From NCBI GenBank assembly GCA_964550435.1, contig CAZJZI010000047.1:1-20259 (forward strand): a DNA stretch of 20,259 nucleotides, in the 5' to 3' direction. This DNA comes from UBA11400 sp964550435 (GTDB lineage: Bacteria; Bacteroidota; Rhodothermia; Balneolales; HLUCCA01). Positions 1-7,116 of this stretch are shown here, one piece after another. The position numbers and the translations under genes are program-made. The stretch's first letter is position 1. Each line of letters starts with the position of its first letter. Under the pieces are notes generated by a model that was not told where the DNA came from, did not search any database, and worked only from the letters and a program-made list of their open reading frames with translations.

Positions 1-212
1 TAGTAATCCATCCTTCATATAAACCTCTACTATGTTTGTAACTAATTGAAATAGATGATAATACGTCTATTCGACTAGCCCTCATCTTAATGCAATTAAT
101 CTAAAAAAACAACCTTATTATCAAGGATAGATTAGTATTTGTAAAACAATGGTGTGGAATCGTTGTTTCTTAGTATTTTACAAGATCAAAGCAGAGAAAA
201 TGTTTGGAATCT
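1..212. other. AT-rich leader upstream of the histidine kinase
   Basis: I see no gene here. The stretch is AT-rich and has stops in all frames. It contains a match to the Bacteroidota -7 consensus TAnnTTTG (TATGTTTG, 31-38) but no TTG at the right distance upstream, so I do not call a promoter from it. The last 75 bases hold the nested dyad listed separately. Any gene to the left ends before the window. Confidence 0.5.
139..183. promoter_or_regulatory. Nested inverted repeat in the kinase leader
   Basis: TTGTAAAA at 139-146 is exactly complementary to TTTTACAA at 176-183, and AACAA/TTGTT pair inside it. The dyad ends 30 bases before the kinase start codon. It could be an operator (for instance for autoregulation) or an RNA hairpin in the leader. 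Only the inverted symmetry is seen; the function is a guess. Confidence 0.35.
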
Positions 213-1889
213 ATGAAACGGAATTATAGCGTACGCTGGATATTGTTTTTTTTGGCAATTGCTGCTGTTGTAGGAATTACGGCCATGAACATTTATTCGT
301 TGTACGCGTTGCACGAGTCTACGGTAAGTGCATCTATCGATAGTCGTAAGAATCAGTTGACGGATTTCAGCTATACAGTCCGAAATCGATTCAGGGCACC
401 GGTTGAAGGAATCTGGAGGCTGAATATGGAGCAGATTGACGAAGAGATAGATTCTCGTCTGCCACTTGGGAAATCGTTGGCCGATGTACTTTATGAGGCC
501 TCTATAGACTCAATTTTCAGCGGGATTTACTTCACTTTACCTACATTTTCCGAATGTGGAATGCCCGACTCAGAGGTGTATATATTTAGTCCTGAAACCA
601 GGCAGTTGACTCCGACCCGCCAAATTCCTGAGACGGTTTGCGATGGCTTTGGACTCACCAGAACACGTATGAGGGTGCTCATCAACGACTACCGCTGGAA
701 CACCAAGGTCGTCTTTGATACCCACAGAAGTATGACCGTCGCATTGATTAATCCGCGTGGACACGAGGTGGTTGCATATCTGAATTTCATGATCGATCAA
801 GACTACTTGGTCAACGACTTTTTTGCTAAAGAACTTACAGAGACATTTGGGACACGTCATGAAAGTGGAATGACCGTGTGGTTGCATGATTGGCTCAAAA
901 ATGAAATCCTTGCCACGACTGATGATGACGTACCCTACGATCGCCGGGCTGTGAACTATATTCAACGTTTCCCTGACTTGATGGACAACTGGAATCTTAA
1001 GGTATCTTTTGATGAGGGTTCAACTGTTATAGCCTCCAAGTCTAATCTCACAAGAAATTTGATTGTCTTGAGTGGAGGTGTACTTCTGCTAATTACATCT
1101 GTTGTAATCATATTCAGAATGTCGCAAAAAGAGAAAGCGCTGGCAGATAGACAATCGGCGTTCCTAGCTAATGTGACCCACGAGCTTAAGACACCTCTTG
1201 CAGTAATGCAGGCAGCTGGTGAAAATCTTGCTGATGGACGTGTACAGGATCCTGTCAGACTTCGTTCATACGGTGAACATATCCATACCGAAGCAATGCG
1301 TTTACGAAGCATGATCGACAAGCTTCTGGATGCGGCCAAGAATGATGCAGGCGAATTGGTAGTCAAACCAGAGCCATCCAGTATTTCGCAGCTCATTAAG
1401 TCCTACCTGGACGAGAACGAAACGGCCATCAAAAAAGCGGGATTCACACCGAAATTATCTATCGCTGACAACGTTGACCAAATAATGGTTGACAAAGAAA
1501 GTTTCAGAGTCGTACTTAGCAATTTAGTTGAAAATGCTATGAAGTACAGCGCTGACGAAAAGTATCTGGCCATTAATGTGTTCCGAACCGGTAAATTTGT
1601 CCAAATGGACATTGAAGACCATGGATTAGGAATTCCAGCCAAGGCTCAAAAGCACATATTTGATAAGTTTTATCGAGTCGAGGATACGCTAACTGCGCGT
1701 ACCAAAGGACATGGATTAGGATTATCTATAGTTAAAGCACTTTGTGAGATGAATGGAGGCCGAATTTTTGTAACTTCAAGTTACAGAGAGGGTTCAGTAT
1801 TCTCAGTGCAGTTTCCTGTCTATGAAACATCGTCAAACTCAGTTCCCATAACATCAACCACAGAAGCGAAAGTTGAATATGCCGGCTAA
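213..1889 (+). CDS. Membrane-bound sensor histidine kinase
   Basis: A two-component sensor that autophosphorylates on a histidine and passes the phosphate to the next gene's product. From ATG 213 it has 558 residues. TM1 is at about 9-31, a roughly 250-residue extracytoplasmic sensor region follows with no family I recognise, and TM2 is at about 282-302. Next comes a HisKA dimerisation helix with HELKTPLA (phospho-acceptor His323). The HATPase_c domain shows the N box NLVENAMKYS (about 437-446), the G1 box DHGLGIP (469-475) and the G2 box GHGLGLSIV (499-507). I prefer ATG 213 to TTG 204, which adds only three residues. The gene overlaps the response regulator by 11 bases, so the pair is co-transcribed and probably translationally coupled. 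The signal sensed cannot be read from the sequence. Confidence 0.95.
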   Translation: MKRNYSVRWILFFLAIAAVVGITAMNIYSLYALHESTVSASIDSRKNQLTDFSYTVRNRFRAPVEGIWRLNMEQIDEEIDSRLPLGKSLADVLYEASIDSIFSGIYFTLPTFSECGMPDSEVYIFSPETRQLTPTRQIPETVCDGFGLTRTRMRVLINDYRWNTKVVFDTHRSMTVALINPRGHEVVAYLNFMIDQDYLVNDFFAKELTETFGTRHESGMTVWLHDWLKNEILATTDDDVPYDRRAVNYIQRFPDLMDNWNLKVSFDEGSTVIASKSNLTRNLIVLSGGVLLLITSVVIIFRMSQKEKALADRQSAFLANVTHELKTPLAVMQAAGENLADGRVQDPVRLRSYGEHIHTEAMRLRSMIDKLLDAAKNDAGELVVKPEPSSISQLIKSYLDENETAIKKAGFTPKLSIADNVDQIMVDKESFRVVLSNLVENAMKYSADEKYLAINVFRTGKFVQMDIEDHGLGIPAKAQKHIFDKFYRVEDTLTARTKGHGLGLSIVKALCEMNGGRIFVTSSYREGSVFSVQFPVYETSSNSVPITSTTEAKVEYAG

Positions 1890-2580
1890 GCAAAAGAAAA
1901 TCATGATCGTAGAAGATGAGCCAAGTCTTGTCTTTACACTTCAGGACACCCTGGAAAATGAAGGATATGAAGTATTTGTTTCTGAGACAGGAACCAATGC
2001 CATGGAAATGGTACGATCTGTCAGGCCGGATTTACTGATTCTTGATGTGATGCTCCCGGGTGTGAGTGGTTTTGAAATTTGTAAGCAAATTCGTGAAGAA
2101 AAGTTCACATTCCCGGTAATTATGTTGACTGCACGTGACCAGGAAATCGATAAAGTAACAGGTCTCAATATCGGTGCTGATGATTATATAACTAAACCAT
2201 TTGGAGTCAAAGAACTACTAGCTCGTATACAGGCGCGATTAAGAAGAGCCAATTCTTACTCCAAGACGGGTCCGATGGATGTAATCACCTTGGGAGCTGT
2301 CAGAATTGAACTCAACGAGTCTATGGTTGTACGTCCCGACGGCGAGCAGGAGCTCACAACCCGTGAAGTTGAACTGATTCGCTATCTTGTTGCTCACGCA
2401 AATGATCCAGTTTCAAGAGACGCACTGTTGGAGAATGTGTGGCGATATGAATATAGCACAAACACCAGAACGGTTGATGTCCATATCTCCAAATTACGCG
2501 GGAAAATAGAAATGCAGCCTGAGGACCCTCGTTACCTTGTTACACTACATGGTGTTGGCTATATGCTCAAACTACAATAA
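1879..2580 (+). CDS. OmpR/PhoB-type response regulator
   Basis: Cognate regulator of the preceding kinase, 233 residues from ATG 1879. The receiver domain has the acidic pair Glu12-Asp13, the phospho-acceptor Asp56 in LLILDVMLPG, a conserved Thr in MLTARD and the Lys of TKPFG. The C-terminal winged-helix DNA-binding domain shows LTTREVELIRYL, a VDVHISKLRGKIE recognition segment and the terminal hairpin HGVGYML. This is the standard OmpR/PhoB layout and length. The upstream in-frame TTG (1873) would add two residues and is less likely. A hairpin directly follows the stop codon. Targets are unknown. Confidence 0.95.
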   Translation: MPAKQKKIMIVEDEPSLVFTLQDTLENEGYEVFVSETGTNAMEMVRSVRPDLLILDVMLPGVSGFEICKQIREEKFTFPVIMLTARDQEIDKVTGLNIGADDYITKPFGVKELLARIQARLRRANSYSKTGPMDVITLGAVRIELNESMVVRPDGEQELTTREVELIRYLVAHANDPVSRDALLENVWRYEYSTNTRTVDVHISKLRGKIEMQPEDPRYLVTLHGVGYMLKLQ

Positions 2581-2600
2581 AAGGCGCCTTAAACGCCTTT
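2580..2600. terminator. Bidirectional hairpin between convergent genes
   Basis: AAAGGCG (2580-2586) pairs with CGCCTTT (2594-2600) across a 7-base loop. It sits between the response regulator stop and the stop of the convergent flavoprotein gene, and its A/T-ended arms let it work in both directions. The T tract is short. Confidence 0.6.
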
Positions 2601-3167
2601 CTAACTATTCGTTAGTGACTTTTCCTTACGCTCGGCAACGAATTCTGCGAAGCCTTTGATCAGGTTTTGCATCAATTCGTTTTGTATGGGGATTTTCGGC
2701 CCAGTTTGCTCGTCGAAGTTGTCCTTAACTCTGCTGATGAATACTCTTTCTGGGTACATAAACGCCATTCTGTATGCAGCTACCATCTGAAGTTGCTCAA
2801 CTGCACGAAGTGCTCCAAATGCGCCCGAAGCTTCCCCGACAAATGCAATAGGTACTCCTTTGAAAGCGGATGGGAAGGGGAGATAATCGATAAATAGTTT
2901 CAGGATTCCAGGAAAGGTTCCATTGTATTCAGGAACGACAAACAGCATTGCGTCGGATTCCAATACCGTTTTATTGAATGCATCGACACTTGGAATATCC
3001 TCATCGTAACGCCCGCCAGCGACATCAGCAGTCGGAAAATTCTGTAAATCGACAATAACGGCATCGGTTCCGATAGCCATAAATTGTTCATGGATATAAG
3101 TCGCAACGCGTAATGCGTACGAGTTCGGCCTGTCGGTGCCTGAAATAATTGCTATACGTGGATTCAT
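2601..3167 (-). CDS. NAD(P)H-dependent FMN reductase-family flavoprotein
   Basis: A flavodoxin-fold oxidoreductase of the NADPH-dependent FMN reductase family (azoreductase/chromate-reductase type), expected to bind FMN in the cytoplasm and reduce flavin, quinones or similar acceptors with NAD(P)H. It has 188 residues from ATG 3167. The N-terminal strand and phosphate loop read IAIISGTDRPNSYA (5-18). The hallmark PEYNGTFPGILKLFIDY (79-95) is the flavin-contacting motif, and a GEASGAFGALRA segment (111-122) follows. Thirty-seven in-frame codons lie upstream of this ATG, but homology to the fold begins here, so I chose 3167. It is monocistronic and converges on the two-component genes. The physiological substrate is not evident. 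Confidence 0.88.
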   Translation of the reverse strand: MNPRIAIISGTDRPNSYALRVATYIHEQFMAIGTDAVIVDLQNFPTADVAGGRYDEDIPSVDAFNKTVLESDAMLFVVPEYNGTFPGILKLFIDYLPFPSAFKGVPIAFVGEASGAFGALRAVEQLQMVAAYRMAFMYPERVFISRVKDNFDEQTGPKIPIQNELMQNLIKGFAEFVAERKEKSLTNS

Positions 3168-3419
3168 AGGGCTAAATATACTGTGAAATTGATTCAAGTG
3201 ACAATCATTTGGAGTCACTCTTAATTTGATTGTTCGAACAACTATAGTAATCAATAGGTTCCAGGTTTTCGAAGTCAAAAATTATTTTCTAAATAAAAGC
3301 GCTTTTTCGCCACAAATAACTAATTCTATTAGGTATATTCATAAAATTACTTAAATAACTATTGACTTATTCGTTTTTTAGGTTAAAATTCAGAAAACCC
3401 TAAACAAACAAGGTCAACT
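3168..3419. promoter_or_regulatory. Divergent intergenic region, flavoprotein/amt
   Basis: About 250 AT-rich bases separate two divergent start codons, so both promoters should lie here. It contains a perfect 12-base palindrome, AAAAGCGCTTTT (3295-3306), which could be an operator, and the sigma70-like element listed next. No small gene with convincing coding character is visible. Confidence 0.5.
3362..3389 (+). promoter_or_regulatory. Candidate sigma70-like promoter of amt
   Basis: TTGACT (3362-3367) and TAAAAT (3384-3389) are separated by 16 bases, which would place the transcript start about 25 bases before the amt ATG. The match is to the classical consensus rather than the Bacteroidota TTTG/TAnnTTTG type, and AT-rich DNA gives chance matches. 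Confidence 0.35.
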
Positions 3420-4916
3420 ATGTTCAAATACTTAAAAACGATATCAATTGCACTGTTGCTGACAATGGCGGCGGTATATGTTAGTGGAAGTACGGGTAGC
3501 GAATCACAGAGTTCTGAAGCTGCAACTGAAGTCATTGTGGCCACAGATAATCAGAGTGACCCGACTGATGTCAGTGATTCTCAGACAATCTTGGACACTG
3601 AATCAGAATCGGTTTTACAGGTTGCGGCTGAAGTCTCTCCAGCAGCGTCTATTGAGTCATTCAAACAAACTCCTGAGTTCATAAAGTTTATGATAGATAA
3701 CCTTTGGATTTTGGTCTGTGCTGCGATGGTTTTCATCATGCACCTCGGATTTGCTACGGTTGAAAGTGGATTTACTCAGGCAAAAAACTCAGTAAACGTA
3801 ATCTACAAGAACCTGTTTATTTTGGCTGTAGGTATCATTACCTATGCGTTGGTCGGATTCCAGCTCATGTACCCGGGTGACTTCAACGGATACTTTGGAT
3901 TTGGTGGATTCGGAATCGGATACGATCCGACTGATCCAGTAGGTATGTTAACTCCGGCATATGGTCTCGAAATGACGATATGGACTGACTTCATCTTTCA
4001 GGCCATGTTCGCTGCTACTGCTGCGACGATTGTTTCGGGTTGTGTAACTGGTAGAATCAAGCTTCCGGCATTCATGATTTTTGGAACCCTACTCGTTGCG
4101 GTCAGTTATCCTATTACTGGTTCCTGGTTATGGGGTGGGGGATGGTTAAGTGAGCTTGGGTTTCATGATTTTGCCGGATCCACCCTTGTACATGCCGTAG
4201 GAGGATTCGCTGGTCTTGCCTGTGTGTTACTTTTAGGTCCACGTGCCGGTAAGTTTGAAAACGGTGAAATCAAGACCATTCCGGGTCACAACATTCCATT
4301 GGCTACAGTAGGAATATTCTTGTTATGGTTCGGATGGTTCGGATTCAACGGGGGATCGGTATTAAGTGCTGATCCGGCTCAGATTTCATTTGTGTTTGTG
4401 AACACGGCATTGGCAGCGGCTGCAGGAGCACTTGCTTCAATGGCAGCAACGAACTTTTTCATGCACAAACTGGACGCTCCAATGGCATTGAACGGCATTT
4501 TGGCTGGACTCGTAGGTATCACTGCCGGAGCAAACGTAGTATCCCCAAATGCAGCGATTCTGATCGGAGCAATATCCGGAGTATTGGTTGTTGGAGCTGT
4601 TTTAGCAATTGACAGACTCAGAATAGATGATCCAGTTGGAGCGATTTCGGTCCACGGAGTCTGTGGTGTGTTCGGGACTCTTGCTGTTGGGATCTTTTCT
4701 CCGGCACATTCATTTGTAACTCAATTGATCGGAACCTCAGCGGTGGTCGGATTCACCTTAGTGTTTTCATTTCTGGTCTTCGGCGCGATCAAATACACTA
4801 TGGGTGTCCGAGTGGACTCTGCAGTAGAGCACGAGGGACTAGATATGGAAGAGCACGGTAACAATGCGTATCCAAGCTTTGCAGGTGTTGATCTTGTCCC
4901 ACAAAGAGTTAAATAA
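3420..4916 (+). CDS. amt: Ammonium transporter (Amt family) with acidic N-terminal extension
   Basis: Trimeric inner-membrane ammonium channel, 498 residues against about 430 for E. coli AmtB. The start (ATG 3420) opens with a signal-peptide-like segment (1-23). A roughly 50-residue stretch rich in Ser, Thr, Asp and Glu follows (24-75), and the first channel helix starts near 94. Family hallmarks include a conserved Asp in HDFAGSTLVHAVGG (Asp250), the pore twin histidines (His258 and His412 in SVHGVCG), Phe residues in FQAMFAAT and the cytoplasmic tail RVDSAVEHEGLDMEEHG. The signal peptide is consistent with the periplasmic N-terminus of Amt proteins; the acidic extension is unusual. No glnK/PII gene lies next to it. 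A TorF-type porin gene follows 94 bases downstream. Confidence 0.95.
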   Translation: MFKYLKTISIALLLTMAAVYVSGSTGSESQSSEAATEVIVATDNQSDPTDVSDSQTILDTESESVLQVAAEVSPAASIESFKQTPEFIKFMIDNLWILVCAAMVFIMHLGFATVESGFTQAKNSVNVIYKNLFILAVGIITYALVGFQLMYPGDFNGYFGFGGFGIGYDPTDPVGMLTPAYGLEMTIWTDFIFQAMFAATAATIVSGCVTGRIKLPAFMIFGTLLVAVSYPITGSWLWGGGWLSELGFHDFAGSTLVHAVGGFAGLACVLLLGPRAGKFENGEIKTIPGHNIPLATVGIFLLWFGWFGFNGGSVLSADPAQISFVFVNTALAAAAGALASMAATNFFMHKLDAPMALNGILAGLVGITAGANVVSPNAAILIGAISGVLVVGAVLAIDRLRIDDPVGAISVHGVCGVFGTLAVGIFSPAHSFVTQLIGTSAVVGFTLVFSFLVFGAIKYTMGVRVDSAVEHEGLDMEEHGNNAYPSFAGVDLVPQRVK

Positions 4917-4924
4917 AACAAAGA

Positions 4925-4946
4925 AAGCCGGCGTGCAGGCCGGCTT
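4925..4946 (+). terminator. GC-rich hairpin after amt
   Basis: AAGCCGGC (4925-4932) is exactly complementary to GCCGGCTT (4939-4946) with a 6-base loop, nine bases after the amt stop. No U tract follows, so it may be an attenuating or mRNA-protecting hairpin between amt and the porin gene rather than a full intrinsic terminator. Confidence 0.5.
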
Positions 4947-5010
4947 CCAAATGGCTTCTGATAATCAGCTTTGAAACTAAATAAACAGTAACCACTTCGA
5001 ATATACAACC

Positions 5011-5670
5011 ATGAAAGTAATACACAAAATACAATTCTTGTTCTTAGTCATGTTGTGCACAACTATAACTCCAATGTATGCACAAGTCGAAATCGGGGCC
5101 GATGTAATGAGTCGTTATGTATGGCGTGGGACCGACTTTGGGAACTCCCCAAGTATACAACCATCTCTTTCGTTTTCATCCGGTAATCTGACTATAGGGG
5201 GTTGGGCCGCCATGGCAACCAACGGTAATCCAGCAGGATCCGAAATCGATTTTTATGCCAGTTATGCATTGGGCGCTTTTTCGGTGAACCTCACAGACTA
5301 CACGTTCCCAGAGTCTCCAACGGGCAACTATTTTGATGCAGCTTCGCATTTTGTGGAGCTCGGACTGGCATACGATGGGTCCGGAGTTCTGCCGATTTCA
5401 GTGTCAACAGGTATGTTTGTAACAAATGACGACGATTATTCCATCTACACACAGCTTGGATATTCATACAGTAATGTTGAATTATTTCTTGGATTCACAC
5501 CAGCAGCATCGGCTCTGTACGGTACACAAAAAGCAGGAATAGTCTCCACAGGATTAAGCACAAGTAAAGAAGTTCAGTTAACCGATACGTTCGGGATTAC
5601 CCTAAAAGGGAACGTAGTTGCCAACCCTTATTCCAATAATGGATTCTTACTGTTTGGTATCGGATTGTAG
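5011..5670 (+). CDS. TorF-family putative porin (TIGR02001-like)
   Basis: Probable small outer-membrane beta-barrel, 219 residues. A Sec signal peptide with a hydrophobic core spans about 7-19, with likely cleavage after PMYA (residue 24). The mature start VEIGADVMSRYVWRGTDFG, followed by PSIQPSLSF and GGWAA, is the signature I associate with the TIGR02001/Gcw_chp family. Alternating hydrophobic/polar strands run to the C-terminus, which ends in GFLLFGIGL, a typical last barrel strand. The role in solute uptake is not established for the family. Its position just after amt suggests outer-membrane passage for ammonium or another nitrogen compound, which is inference. Confidence 0.85.
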   Translation: MKVIHKIQFLFLVMLCTTITPMYAQVEIGADVMSRYVWRGTDFGNSPSIQPSLSFSSGNLTIGGWAAMATNGNPAGSEIDFYASYALGAFSVNLTDYTFPESPTGNYFDAASHFVELGLAYDGSGVLPISVSTGMFVTNDDDYSIYTQLGYSYSNVELFLGFTPAASALYGTQKAGIVSTGLSTSKEVQLTDTFGITLKGNVVANPYSNNGFLLFGIGL

Positions 5671-5706
5671 ATGTAACGTTATTTATAGGTCAACTCTGGC
5701 GAAGAC

Positions 5707-5769
5707 TGAGGCAAGGTCGCAAGCCTCATCGGACTCTCTCGTTTGATAGCGGGGGAGTCCTTTATTTTA
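5707..5769. terminator. Tandem hairpins between convergent genes
   Basis: A first stem TGAGGC/GCCTCA (5707-5712 and 5723-5728) is followed by GGACTCTC pairing with GGGAGTCC (5731-5738 and 5753-5760, one G-T pair) and the run TTTATTTTA. It lies between the porin gene and the convergent rarA stop, and probably ends transcription from the porin side. Confidence 0.6.
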
Positions 5770-5787
5770 GTATTTCAGCAAAGATGA

Positions 5788-7116
5788 TCACTCTTCTGAT
5801 TTCGGGGCCGTAGTCCCGTTTTTGATCGCCTGAAGTCGGTCCCAAAGAGATTTTTCTCGACCCTGTGTACCTGGTTTAAACCAGGACTGACTTTTGATAT
5901 TTTCTGGCAAATACTGTTGTTTGACCCAGTTCCACGGATAGTTATGGGGATACTTGTAGTCTTTTGACTCGTTTTTACGGCCTGTATAACGAGTTTCGAG
6001 CTTGCTCGCTGTTTTGTCTCGTAATGGGCCCGGAACGTTTCCGATACCTGAATTCTTGATGTGATCGATGATCTGAAATACTGCACCTGTACTGTTACTT
6101 TTGGGAGCCAAAGCCAGATAAATACACGCATGTGCCAGAAAATACAGGCCTTCTGGCATTCCGGTACGTTGAAAGGCGTCCTGACAACTTACAACCTGGG
6201 TCAGAGCAAATGAGTCGGCCATTCCAACATCCTCTGAAGCAAAAATGAGCATCCGGCGGAACAAAAACATCGGATCTTCTCCTCCTTCGAGCATCGCTGC
6301 CATCCAATACAATGCAGCGTCAACGTCAGATCCGCGCATGGATTTTATAAATGCCGACGCATAATGATAATGTTCGTCCCCAGTGCCATCGTATCGAACT
6401 GCCCGTCTTTGGATGGAGTCTTCGGCGACCGATAAATCTATGAATCGGGTTCCATCTGACTTTGTTGCGATTGTTCTGGCAGCAATTTCGAGGGCATTGA
6501 TCGCATTTCTGATGTCGCCACCGGCATATTCAGCGAAATGGTTTAGAGCGTCGTCGGTAATGTCAATTTTAAGCGATCCAAGCCCACGTTCTGTGTCTGA
6601 AATTGCCATTCGCATCATTTCAATGATGTGTTCGGTGCTGAACGGTTTCAGTTCAAAGAGCTGACATCGGGACAAAAGTGGACCCACGAGTGAGTAGTAC
6701 GGATTTTCTGTCGTTGCGCCAATCAGTGTTAGTAATCCGGACTCTATATGGGGCAATAGTCCATCCTGTTGTGCTTTGTTCCAGCGATGAATCTCGTCCA
6801 CGAACAAAATGGTGCGTAGATTATGCTCTAAATTACTCTGGGCTTGTGTTACGGCAGCCCGGAGTTCTTTTACTCCATCCAAAACTGCATTCAGCGTGAT
6901 GAACTGCGCATCCATTTCGTTGGCGATTACGTGAGCCAGTGTAGTTTTTCCGCTGCTTGGTGGTCCGTAAAAAATGATAGAGCCTATCATTCGGCTTTTA
7001 ATGGCTCGATGCAATAGTTTTCCCTGTCCCAGAATATGTTCCTGTCCCACGTATTCCTCCACATTTCGTGGACGCATGCGGGTTGCTACTGGGACGAAGG
7101 GTTCGGCGCCGGACAT
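5788..7116 (-). CDS. rarA: Replication-associated recombination ATPase RarA/MgsA
   Basis: An AAA+ ATPase related to clamp-loader subunits and RuvB that acts at stalled replication forks. Its 442 residues match the family length. The N-terminal RPRNVEEYVGQEH box is followed by Walker A GPPSSGKT (51-58), Walker B ILFVDEIHRWNKAQQD (103-118), sensor 1 GATTENP (133-139) and the arginine finger LLSRCQ (Arg150). The C-terminal MgsA-type tetramerisation region includes GSDVDAALYWMAAMLEGGEDP and the FASEDVGMAD segment. Its ATG shares one base with the TAA stop of the carboxylase gene (TAATG), so it is translationally coupled as the last gene of this minus-strand operon. Confidence 0.95.
   Translation of the reverse strand: MSGAEPFVPVATRMRPRNVEEYVGQEHILGQGKLLHRAIKSRMIGSIIFYGPPSSGKTTLAHVIANEMDAQFITLNAVLDGVKELRAAVTQAQSNLEHNLRTILFVDEIHRWNKAQQDGLLPHIESGLLTLIGATTENPYYSLVGPLLSRCQLFELKPFSTEHIIEMMRMAISDTERGLGSLKIDITDDALNHFAEYAGGDIRNAINALEIAARTIATKSDGTRFIDLSVAEDSIQRRAVRYDGTGDEHYHYASAFIKSMRGSDVDAALYWMAAMLEGGEDPMFLFRRMLIFASEDVGMADSFALTQVVSCQDAFQRTGMPEGLYFLAHACIYLALAPKSNSTGAVFQIIDHIKNSGIGNVPGPLRDKTASKLETRYTGRKNESKDYKYPHNYPWNWVKQQYLPENIKSQSWFKPGTQGREKSLWDRLQAIKNGTTAPKSEE

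Noticed and set aside
31..38. TATGTTTG as a promoter for the kinase operon
   Set aside because: It matches the Bacteroidota -7 consensus, but no TTTG lies 19-21 bases upstream and it is 175 bases from the start codon.
570..1642. Minus-strand open frames opposite the histidine kinase
   Set aside because: Antisense to an intact kinase with all motifs; the Cys-rich and Ser-rich translations look like frame artefacts.
3168..3278. 37-codon N-terminal extension of the flavoprotein
   Set aside because: The sequence before ATG 3167 has no homology-like pattern, is AT-rich like the promoter region, and the flavodoxin fold starts right at MNPRIAIISG.
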